NCBI GenBank assembly: GCA_001920085.1
Contig: MNJC01000036.1
Location: 1-8,975, forward strand
Length of the DNA: 8,975 bases
Direction of reading: 5' to 3'
From: Actinobacteria bacterium 13_1_20CM_4_69_9
GTDB lineage: Bacteria > Actinomycetota > Thermoleophilia > Gaiellales > Gaiellaceae
Shown here: piece after piece, positions 1 through 5,994 of the stretch
How positions within the stretch are numbered: position 1 is the first letter of the stretch
How the letters are laid out: each line of letters starts with the position of its first letter
The notes under the pieces: generated by a model
What the model was told of the DNA's origin: nothing
Database searches by the model: none
The model's input: only the letters and a program-made list of their open reading frames with translations
Program-made: the position numbers and the translations under genes

Positions 1-975
1 GAAGCACTTCTCCTCCACCGTTGCCACCGCCGCCGGCCACCCGACGCGGCGCGCCTCGGCGAGGAACGTCGGACGGAACACGATGCGGTGCAGCAGCACC
101 GCTGAGAACAGCCGCTCGACGTCTTCCGGCACGACGTAGGGGCGATGGTCGAGCAGCGCCCAGGCGCGCGTTGCGCGCTCGAGCGCAAGGCTGCCGCGCA
201 CGGAGGCGCCGACTGCGACCTCTTCGAGCTCACGCGTGGCGCGCACGAGCTCCACGATCCAGCGCTGCAGGATCGGGTCGACGTAGACGCCCATGACGGC
301 CTCGCGCATCGCATGGACGTCCTCGACGCCGATCACCGGCTGCAGCCAGCGCAGCGGATGCCCGTGGCGTTGCTCGTCGACGATCTGCAGCTCTTCGTCG
401 GTCGACGGGTACCCGAGGGCGGTCTTGAGGAAGAAGCGGTCGAGCTGCGCTTCCGGCAGCGGAAAGGTGCCCTCGTACTCGATCGGGTTCTCCGTCGCGA
501 TCAGCAGGAACGGGTCGGGCAGCACGCGCGTCTGCCCGTCCACCGTGACCTGATGCTCCGCCATCGCCTCGAGCAGTGCCGACTGGGTCTTCGGCATCGC
601 ACGGTTCACCTCGTCGACGAGCACGACGTTGGCAAAGATCGGGCCCGGCCGGAACTCGAAGTCCCGCTCGCGCTGGTTGTAGATCGAGAGGCCGGTGACG
701 TCTGTGGGCTGCAGATCGGGGGTGCACTGAATGCGCGACGGCGTGGCGTCCTCGACGGACGCCGCGATCGCGCGAGCCAGGACGGTCTTCGCGGTCCCCG
801 GCACGTCCTCGAACAGCACGTGGCCGCCGCAGAGGAGCGCGGCGAGCACGAGCTTGATCTCGTCCCGCTTGCCGTGGACGACCGTCTCGATGTTCTCGAG
901 AAAACGGTCGGACAGCTCCGCGGCAGCCTGAAACCGATCCGACCCCTCTAGACGAGCCACCTCAGTGGGTTCCAT
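1..975 (-). CDS. MoxR-family AAA+ ATPase (partial, C-terminus off left edge)
   Basis: The reverse strand reads open for 325 codons from an ATG at 975 to base 1 with no stop, so the 3' end is outside the window. The protein is a MoxR-type AAA+ ATPase. It has a Walker A loop DVPGTAKT at residues 57-64 (K63, T64), a Walker B VVLVDEVNRA at 117-126 (D121, E122), sensor 1 in LIATENP (N163), and an arginine-finger motif EAQLDRF (R180). An alpha-helical lid with GASVRG follows. Family members are about 310-350 residues, so only the last few residues are probably missing. MoxR ATPases act as cytoplasmic chaperone-like remodelers and usually sit beside DUF58 and von Willebrand factor A genes; those would lie to the left here and are not seen. 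The start is supported by AGGAGG just upstream and an in-frame TAG further upstream. The residue before the Walker A lysine is Ala rather than the usual Gly. Family assignment is firm; the target is unknown. Confidence 0.95.
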   Translation of the reverse strand, partial: MEPTEVARLEGSDRFQAAAELSDRFLENIETVVHGKRDEIKLVLAALLCGGHVLFEDVPGTAKTVLARAIAASVEDATPSRIQCTPDLQPTDVTGLSIYNQRERDFEFRPGPIFANVVLVDEVNRAMPKTQSALLEAMAEHQVTVDGQTRVLPDPFLLIATENPIEYEGTFPLPEAQLDRFFLKTALGYPSTDEELQIVDEQRHGHPLRWLQPVIGVEDVHAMREAVMGVYVDPILQRWIVELVRATRELEEVAVGASVRGSLALERATRAWALLDHRPYVVPEDVERLFSAVLLHRIVFRPTFLAEARRVGWPAAVATVEEKCF

Positions 976-978
976 TGG

Positions 979-984
979 CCTCCT
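979..984 (-). promoter_or_regulatory. Shine-Dalgarno of the MoxR gene, 3-nt spacing
   Basis: The reverse strand shows a perfect AGGAGG only 3 nt before the ATG at 975. No other in-frame start fits better: the next candidate, GTG at codon 6, would be 18 nt away. It supports the chosen start, although the spacing is shorter than usual. Confidence 0.6.
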
Positions 985-1047
985 CGATTCTATGGGGGTC
1001 GCGCAGCAGCAGCCGAGTGTGTGTGACTACCGGAAACGCTATTTGTT

Positions 1048-1052
1048 AGGAG
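1048..1052 (+). promoter_or_regulatory. Shine-Dalgarno of the LacI regulator, 3-nt spacing
   Basis: AGGAG (within TTAGGAG) ends 3 nt before the ATG at 1056. The helix-turn-helix begins within a few residues of this ATG, so the start is well supported. Confidence 0.55.
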
Positions 1053-1055
1053 TCC

Positions 1056-2048
1056 ATGAGCCGACGCCCCACGATCCGCGACGTTGCCGAACAGGCCGGT
1101 GTCTCGATTGCGACCGTCTCGCGCGTGCTCAACGACCGCGCCGACGTCAGCGTCGAGACGCGCGAGCGCGTGCGGGAGGTCGCCCGCTCCGTCGGCTACA
1201 CCGCCGATCCGTCCGCGCGCGCGCTCGTCACCCAGCGAACGCAGCTCGTGGCCGTCGTCGTGGGCGACAACGCCGGCCACCGCGACCTGTCGCTCCTCTT
1301 CTTCGGCCACGTGCTGTCGGCCATCTCGCGTCGCCTCGCCCACGCGGGCTACGACGCGCTGCTGCTGCAGCCGGCCGAGCTCGGGCTGCACCACCGCTTC
1401 GACGCCGCGATCCTGATCGGCGTCGACGGGAACGATCCGCTGGTCACGGACCTGTGGGTGCGGTCCCTCCCGTACGTGGGTGTCGACGTGCGCGTCGGCG
1501 GGCGCCGGAACGCTTTCGTCGGGTCCGACCACGCGGCCGGAGTGCGCCTGGCGCTCGCGCACCTGTACGAGCTCGGCCATCGGCGGATCGCGCACGTCGC
1601 CGGCGCGCGCAACACCGTCGCGGGCGCGGACCGGATCGCGGCCTTCCGTCGGGAGGCGCGTGTCCTCGGCCTGGATCTGCCCGACGAGTACGTGCGCGAG
1701 GCCGACTTCTCCTCCGCCGGGGGCTACGACGCGACGCGCGCACTGCTCGCGCTCGCCGAGCGCCCGACCGCGATCCTCGCCGCCTCGGACCTGATGGCGC
1801 TCGCGGCGCTCGCGGCGATCCGCGACGCCGGGCTGCAACCAGGCGGCGACGTAGCCGTCGTGGGCTTCGACGACATCGAGGCTGCGTCCCTCGCACACCC
1901 GCCGCTGACGACGATTCGCCAGAACCGAGAGAAGCTCGGGACGCTCGCCGCCGAGCGCGCGCTCGAGCTGATCCAGCACGCCGACCTGCGGCCGAGCGAC
2001 ACCATCCTGCCGGTCGAGCTCGTGGTGCGCGGGTCCTCTAGTCCTTGA
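1056..2048 (+). CDS. LacI-family transcriptional regulator
   Basis: This 330-residue protein has the classic LacI layout. An N-terminal helix-turn-helix (residues 6-26) reads TIRDVAEQAGVSIATVSRVL. A hinge helix PSARAL (52-57) follows, then a periplasmic-binding-protein-like effector domain from about residue 65 to the end. The family signature SDLMALAALAAIRDAG and VAVVGFDDIEAA is near the C-terminus, followed by PPLTTIRQ. Such proteins are cytoplasmic, usually sugar-responsive repressors binding a CG-centred palindrome. The stretch between the first two strands of the effector domain (around PAELGLHHRFDAAILIG) looks about ten residues shorter than in typical members, which may affect the ligand pocket; that is an estimate without alignment. 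AGGAG at 1048-1052 lies 3 nt before the ATG. The gene overlaps the 3' end of prs by 11 bp in convergent orientation. The ligand is unknown; the GH1/ABC operon further right is a candidate target but is not adjacent. Confidence 0.95.
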   Translation: MSRRPTIRDVAEQAGVSIATVSRVLNDRADVSVETRERVREVARSVGYTADPSARALVTQRTQLVAVVVGDNAGHRDLSLLFFGHVLSAISRRLAHAGYDALLLQPAELGLHHRFDAAILIGVDGNDPLVTDLWVRSLPYVGVDVRVGGRRNAFVGSDHAAGVRLALAHLYELGHRRIAHVAGARNTVAGADRIAAFRREARVLGLDLPDEYVREADFSSAGGYDATRALLALAERPTAILAASDLMALAALAAIRDAGLQPGGDVAVVGFDDIEAASLAHPPLTTIRQNREKLGTLAAERALELIQHADLRPSDTILPVELVVRGSSSP

Positions 2049-3009
2049 AGAGCACGCTGATGCTCTCGCGCCGGTGGATGCGCCCGATCGCTTCGGCGAA
2101 GAGCGGTGCCACCGAGAGGACCGTGACCTTCTCGGACAGTTCGACAGGCTGCGTCTCGATCGAGTCGGTGACGATCAGGCGCCCGATCGGACTGCGGTCG
2201 AGGCGTTCCATGGAGCCCTCCGCGAAGACGCCGTGGGTCACGACGGCGGTCACGCTCCGCGCGCCCCGCGCCACGAGCTGCTCCGCCGCTTCGACGAGTG
2301 TGCCGGCACTGATCGTGAAGTCGTCCACGACGATGGCGTCGCGATCAGCGACCTCCCCGATGATCTCAACGACTTCCGAGGTTTGGCCGTGCCCTTCGCG
2401 GACCTTGTCCGCAATCGCCAGCGGCGCCCCCAGTCGCTGGGCGAACCTGCGCGCGCGCTTCGCAAACCCCGCGTCGGGCGAGACGACCACGGGATTCGGC
2501 AGGCGAGCCTGCTCGATCGCAGCGCAGAGGTAGGGCATCGCGTAGAGATCGTCCACCGGTATGCGGAAGAAGCCCTGGATTTGCGGCGCATGCAGGTCGA
2601 GCGTCACCATGCGGTCCGCGCCGGCAGCTTCGATCGCGTCGGCACACACGCGTGCCCGAATCGAGACGCGCGGCTCGTCTTTCTTGTCGCCCTTGGCATA
2701 GCTGAAGTACGGGACGATCACGGTCACCGATTCGGCGCTCGCCCGTGAGAACGCATCGATCCAGAACAGCAGCTCCATGAAGTTGGCGTTCGTCGGAAAG
2801 ACGGTGGACTGGACGAGGTAGACGCTTCGTCCGCGGACGTTCTCCAGAACGCGGACGAAGAGCGTGCCCTCGGAGAACCGGATCACCTCACCGGGCGCGA
2901 CAGCCACGCCGAGCTCGCGGCAGATCGCCGCGGTCAGGCGAGGGCTTCCGCTTCCCGCGAAAACGAGGGGATCGTCGTCGGCCGATCGGCGTTGACGGAG
3001 CAGGTGCAT
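2038..3009 (-). CDS. prs: Ribose-phosphate pyrophosphokinase (PRPP synthetase), divergent class
   Basis: This 323-residue cytoplasmic enzyme is predicted to make PRPP from ribose 5-phosphate and ATP, feeding purine, pyrimidine, His, Trp and NAD synthesis. Supporting motifs are FSEG and FVRVLENVRG near residues 45-60, FPTNANFMELLFWIDA (71-86), PYFSYAKGDKKDEPR (100-114), DLHAPQIQGFF (138-148), and the flexible-loop KVR at 202-204, which keeps the catalytic Lys and Arg. The ribose-phosphate loop is VVDDFTISAGT (227-237). Length fits the family (about 310-320). Two features are unlike canonical class I enzymes. The ATP-site motif, normally close to YARQDRK, is YAKGDKK. The loop, normally DDxxDTGGT, has Ile233 and Ser234 in place of Asp-Thr. 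Loops lacking this third Asp occur in plant-type class II enzymes, so altered phosphate or ADP regulation is possible (inference). GAGGAG lies 3 nt before the ATG. The gene is divergent from the PASTA kinase and convergent with the LacI gene. Confidence 0.93.
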   Translation of the reverse strand: MHLLRQRRSADDDPLVFAGSGSPRLTAAICRELGVAVAPGEVIRFSEGTLFVRVLENVRGRSVYLVQSTVFPTNANFMELLFWIDAFSRASAESVTVIVPYFSYAKGDKKDEPRVSIRARVCADAIEAAGADRMVTLDLHAPQIQGFFRIPVDDLYAMPYLCAAIEQARLPNPVVVSPDAGFAKRARRFAQRLGAPLAIADKVREGHGQTSEVVEIIGEVADRDAIVVDDFTISAGTLVEAAEQLVARGARSVTAVVTHGVFAEGSMERLDRSPIGRLIVTDSIETQPVELSEKVTVLSVAPLFAEAIGRIHRRESISVLFKD

Positions 3010-3012
3010 CCG

Positions 3013-3018
3013 CTCCTC
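3013..3018 (-). promoter_or_regulatory. Shine-Dalgarno of prs, 3-nt spacing
   Basis: GAGGAG on the reverse strand ends 3 nt before the ATG at 3009. No other start codon lies in the short non-conserved N-terminus, so this site decides the start. Confidence 0.55.
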
Positions 3019-3068
3019 GAGTGTCTAACAGACGGGGCGGCTGATCACGACCCGCGGGAGTAGAGTTG

Positions 3069-3094
3069 ACGGCACCGAGAAGCGGGGGTGCCGT
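3069..3094 (+). promoter_or_regulatory. Perfect 8-bp inverted repeat over the kinase start region
   Basis: ACGGCACC at 3069-3076 is exactly complementary to GGTGCCGT at 3087-3094, with a 10-nt loop. The right arm contains part of the G-rich putative ribosome-binding stretch (GGGGG, 3084-3088) and ends just before the ATG at 3096. In RNA this stem could hide the start site; in DNA it could be an operator shared with the divergent prs. Upstream, TAGAGT at 3061-3066 fits a loose -10 (TANNNT) and would start the transcript close to the hairpin, but no good -35 accompanies it. Function is inferred only. Confidence 0.45.
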
Positions 3095-3095
3095 G

Positions 3096-4970
3096 ATGAC
3101 GAGCCTGGCCGGGCGGTACGAGCTGCTCGAACAGGTCGGGGAAGGCGGAATGAGCATCGTCTGGCGCGCCCGCGACCAGAAGCTCGAGCGCGACGTGGCG
3201 ATCAAGCTGTTGCGCTCGTTCGTCGCGACGGACGGCGAGCACACGCGCCGCTTTCAGCGCGAAGCGCGCACGCTCGCACGCCTCGCCCACGAGCACATCG
3301 TCCGCGTCTACGACTTCGCGACCGACGACGACCAGTCGTTCCTCGTGATGGAGTACGTGGCCGGCGCGAACCTTGCCCGGACGACCCGTGCACGACTGCC
3401 GCTCTCGCCCGCAGAGGCGGCTGCGTACGCGCAACCCGTCGCGCAGGCGCTCGCGTACGCGCACGCTCAGGGCGTCGTGCACCGCGACCTGACGCCGTCG
3501 AACATTCTCGTCGAGCTCACGAGCGGACGCGTTGTCACGACCGACTTCGGCCTCGCTCGAGCGGCGCGCGCCACGGGCTCCCTGACGGCGACGGGCGTCC
3601 TGCTGGGGACGCCGGAGTTCTGGTCGCCCGAGCAGGCGCTCGGGCGCGATTCCGGGCCAGCCGCAGACATGTACGCGCTCGGCTGCATCCTCTACCTCCT
3701 CCTGAGCGGGGAGCTGCCGTTCGAGGGCGACGACCGCCTGGCGGTCGGTTTGCGACGCGCACACGAGGATGCCCCGTCGCTGCTAACGCGCCTTCCCGAC
3801 TGCCCTGAGTCGCTCGTAGGGCTGGTCGATTCACTGCTCGAGCGCGACCCCGAGCGACGCCCCGACGCGTCCGGCGCCGCGACAGCGCTCGCCCAGCCGC
3901 AGCCTGCGAGACGAGTCGCGGAACGACCGACGCTCGCGCTCCCCTCCGAGAAGCCGACGACGTTCCTGCCCGCGCCGCCCAAGAGCCGTCGCCGATTGCT
4001 CGTCGCATTGCTGGCCGCGACGGCTGTGGTCGTGGCAGCTCTCGTGTTTGCCGGGGCGCTACGAGAGCCGCTCGCAAGCGTTCCGAACGTCGTCACACTG
4101 CGCGAAGACGCGGCGCGGGCGCAGATCCTCCACTCGCTCCCGACCGCGACCGTGTCGGTACAGCGTGTCTACAGCAGCCGGGTCGCGGCCGGTCGCGTCA
4201 TCCGGCAGCAGCCGCTGCCGCGCACGCGGCTCGGGGGTCTCTCACAGGTGCGGCTCGTCGTCAGCAGAGGGACGCCGTACGCGTACGTTCCCGGGCTCGC
4301 CGGCACGGGCGCGGCACCAGCCAGGCGAGTGCTCGCGCGACAGGGGTTCCGCAGCCGCTACGCGACCACGCCGTCGTGGACGGTCCGCAAGGGTGCGGTC
4401 GTCGGGTTGCGCCCGAAAACCGGGACGTACGTCCGCCGTCCGGCGACGGTCACGATCGTCGTCGCAAGCGGCTATCCACGCTCCGTCGTGCCCGACGTTC
4501 GGAACGAGGACATCGCCTCGGCAGAGTCCCGGCTCGAGGGAACCGGCCTGCGCTACCGCCTCGTCTACCGGCTCACGGACGAGGCGCCGGCGGGCCGCGT
4601 CATCGGGCAGATCCCGGCGGCGGGCGTCAGCGTCTACCAGCGAGCCCAGATACGGTTGACCGTCGCGCGAACCCTGCGCTGGACGAGACTGTTCGCTGCC
4701 TCGGGCACGGATGCCTTCGAGAGCGACACGTTCACCGTTCCGGACCGCTGGCGGATCCGCTACCGGCTCGTCGCGAACGAGTTCGGGCTCGCGCTCGCGC
4801 GCCTCAGCTGGACACGCGACGGAGACTGGCTCGGCACGGGCAGCTTCGTGGCGAACGTTGCAGACGCGCTCCGCACGTACGGCGTCGGAGACGGTGCCGG
4901 CAGCTACCGGATCGCGGTGAATCCGTATGCCGGCACGCGCTGGTACGTCGAGGTCGACGCGCTTCGGTGA
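3096..4970 (+). CDS. PASTA-domain Ser/Thr protein kinase with extra C-terminal extracellular domain
   Basis: This is a PknB/PrkC-like receptor kinase of 624 residues from the ATG. The cytoplasmic kinase domain (about 7-270) has the glycine loop GEGGMSIV (15-22), VAIK (K37), helix-C Glu56, the catalytic loop HRDLTPSN (129-136; D131, N136), DFG (150-152) and SPE (177-179). Activation-loop Thr164 and Thr166 sit where PknB autophosphorylates. The usual Lys of HRDLKPxN is Thr133. A Pro/Arg-rich linker leads to one membrane helix (301-322). Three PASTA-like repeats follow (about 327-392, 393-459, 463-525); in related kinases these sense muropeptides or lipid II. The last roughly 100 residues (526-624) form a non-PASTA, beta-rich domain with paired Trp/Tyr strands (RWRIRYRL, TRWYVEV). 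Its start could also be GTG at 3093 or TTG at 3066; I prefer ATG 3096 because homologous kinases begin just before the RYELL motif. It ends with its stop directly abutting the convergent gene's stop. Confidence 0.95.
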   Translation: MTSLAGRYELLEQVGEGGMSIVWRARDQKLERDVAIKLLRSFVATDGEHTRRFQREARTLARLAHEHIVRVYDFATDDDQSFLVMEYVAGANLARTTRARLPLSPAEAAAYAQPVAQALAYAHAQGVVHRDLTPSNILVELTSGRVVTTDFGLARAARATGSLTATGVLLGTPEFWSPEQALGRDSGPAADMYALGCILYLLLSGELPFEGDDRLAVGLRRAHEDAPSLLTRLPDCPESLVGLVDSLLERDPERRPDASGAATALAQPQPARRVAERPTLALPSEKPTTFLPAPPKSRRRLLVALLAATAVVVAALVFAGALREPLASVPNVVTLREDAARAQILHSLPTATVSVQRVYSSRVAAGRVIRQQPLPRTRLGGLSQVRLVVSRGTPYAYVPGLAGTGAAPARRVLARQGFRSRYATTPSWTVRKGAVVGLRPKTGTYVRRPATVTIVVASGYPRSVVPDVRNEDIASAESRLEGTGLRYRLVYRLTDEAPAGRVIGQIPAAGVSVYQRAQIRLTVARTLRWTRLFAASGTDAFESDTFTVPDRWRIRYRLVANEFGLALARLSWTRDGDWLGTGSFVANVADALRTYGVGDGAGSYRIAVNPYAGTRWYVEVDALR

Positions 4971-5993
4971 CTAGCCCGGGGCGATGGCTCCGAGCACTCC
5001 GTGGACGTCGACCTCGGAGGCCCCGTGCCAGCGATGCGGCCCCGCGGCATAGAAGAGGGTCGTGCGCGGCCCCGCGCCGGCGCCGTTGCCGAACGCGATC
5101 CCCCACACGCCCGGTGCCTTCACCGGAAGGGCGCCGCGGAACGCCCAGCCGCCGTCCTCGCGTGCGTAGGCGTTGATCGCGCCCGTGCCGAAGTTCGCCA
5201 CGAGCAGGTCGCCGCCGAAGCGGCCGAAGCCCTTCGGCGCGAGCGCGACGCCCCACGGCTCGTCCAGGTCGGTCCGCCGGCCGACGTGCGCGACGAGCCG
5301 GCCGTCGAGGTCGAACTCGTCCACGTAGCCGCCCTTCGGCGCGTCGTTGCCGTTCACGGGAGCGCGCCATGCATACGTCACGAAGATGCGGTCGCCGATC
5401 GCCTGGATCCCGAACGGCGCGTACCACATGGGGATCGCACGGTCGACGAACGCGCCGGGCCGCACGACCGGACGCCAGCGCGAGTCGTAGGTGAGCACGC
5501 GTGCGTTGTGGAAGTCGGCGACGTAGAGGCGCTCGCCCGCGAGCGCGAGCCCGCGGAACAGGGCACCCGTCGGACCGTCGTCGACGGCGACGACAGCCTC
5601 CGTCGACCAGCTGCCGGGGACGACCGGGCTCCAGGCCCTGATCGTCCCGTCCTCGCATGCATAGAGGAACCGCGCGGAGCCGGACGCGCTCCCGCGGTGC
5701 ACGACGAATCCGCGCCCGCCGTAGTAGACGACCGCCGTCGGGCCCCCGACGACGCGAACCGTCAGCGTCTGCTTCCGGCCGTCGCCGTCGTAGAGCGTGC
5801 TGGAAGCGCGAGCCTCGTTTGCGACCCACCACGGGCCTGTCGGGCTCGCCGCGAGCCCCCACGCGTTGACGAGCTGAGGGTCCGAGCGGTCGGAGGCGAC
5901 CGCGCGCACGGCGAAGCGGTCGAGGCGTGCACTGCTCGCCGAGCCCGCCGCCGCCAGCGCGGCGATCGCGACCGCGACGGCGGCGACCTTCAC
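4971..5993 (-). CDS. Secreted TIGR03118-family protein (putative beta-propeller)
   Basis: This 340-residue protein resembles the conserved TIGR03118 family of unknown function. Matching features are DPQLVNAWGLAASPTGPWWVAN (residues 38-59, with STLYDGDG soon after), CEDGTIRAWSP, LYVADFHNARV, YAPFGIQAIGDRIFVTYA, PWGVALAPKGFG, GDLLVANFGTGAINAY, VWGIAFGNG and a C-terminal HGVLGAI. The repeated strands suggest an NHL-like beta-propeller. The N-terminus MKVAAVAVAIAALAAAG followed by SASSA is a good Sec signal peptide, with probable cleavage near residue 22, so the mature protein is likely exported. Its GTG start lies 1 nt after the beta-glucosidase stop with no clear Shine-Dalgarno, suggesting translational coupling. 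The frame stays open upstream into the beta-glucosidase gene, but that part has no homology-like features; the signal peptide fixes the start. The biochemical role is unknown; a carbohydrate-related extracellular role is inferred from the operon only. Confidence 0.88.
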   Translation of the reverse strand: MKVAAVAVAIAALAAAGSASSARLDRFAVRAVASDRSDPQLVNAWGLAASPTGPWWVANEARASSTLYDGDGRKQTLTVRVVGGPTAVVYYGGRGFVVHRGSASGSARFLYACEDGTIRAWSPVVPGSWSTEAVVAVDDGPTGALFRGLALAGERLYVADFHNARVLTYDSRWRPVVRPGAFVDRAIPMWYAPFGIQAIGDRIFVTYAWRAPVNGNDAPKGGYVDEFDLDGRLVAHVGRRTDLDEPWGVALAPKGFGRFGGDLLVANFGTGAINAYAREDGGWAFRGALPVKAPGVWGIAFGNGAGAGPRTTLFYAAGPHRWHGASEVDVHGVLGAIAPG

Positions 5994-5994
5994 G

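Larger units (their letters stand above)
976..1055. other. Divergent intergenic region, MoxR gene / LacI regulator
   Basis: This 80-bp gap must hold the promoters of both divergent genes. Beyond the two Shine-Dalgarno sequences I see no convincing -35/-10 pair on either strand. The segment GGAAACGC at 1032-1039 resembles one half of a LacI-family operator, but the opposite half is poorly matched. Autoregulation of the LacI gene from here is plausible and unproven. Confidence 0.4.

Noticed and set aside
145..951. Long open frame on the + strand (268 codons) opposite the MoxR gene
   Set aside because: The translation is Arg/Asp/Leu-rich with no motif, while the opposite strand carries every AAA+ motif; it is a GC-driven antisense frame.
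987..992. TAGAAT on the - strand as a -10 for the MoxR gene
   Set aside because: It would start the transcript inside the Shine-Dalgarno sequence and has no -35 partner at 16-18 bp.
1031..1046. Possible LacI-type operator around GGAAACGCTATTTG
   Set aside because: Only one half resembles the family consensus; symmetric positions around the CG centre mostly mismatch.
965..2041. Open frame of 358 codons on the + strand, and another of 329 codons on the - strand (990-1979), over the LacI gene
   Set aside because: Both are low-complexity shadow frames; the frame at 1056-2048 has a full LacI-family domain layout.
3066..3095. TTG at 3066 as the kinase start, adding 10 residues
   Set aside because: Those residues (TAPRSGGAV) are not part of the kinase fold and coincide with the inverted repeat. 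A GGGAG lies 5 nt upstream of the TTG, so it cannot be excluded entirely.
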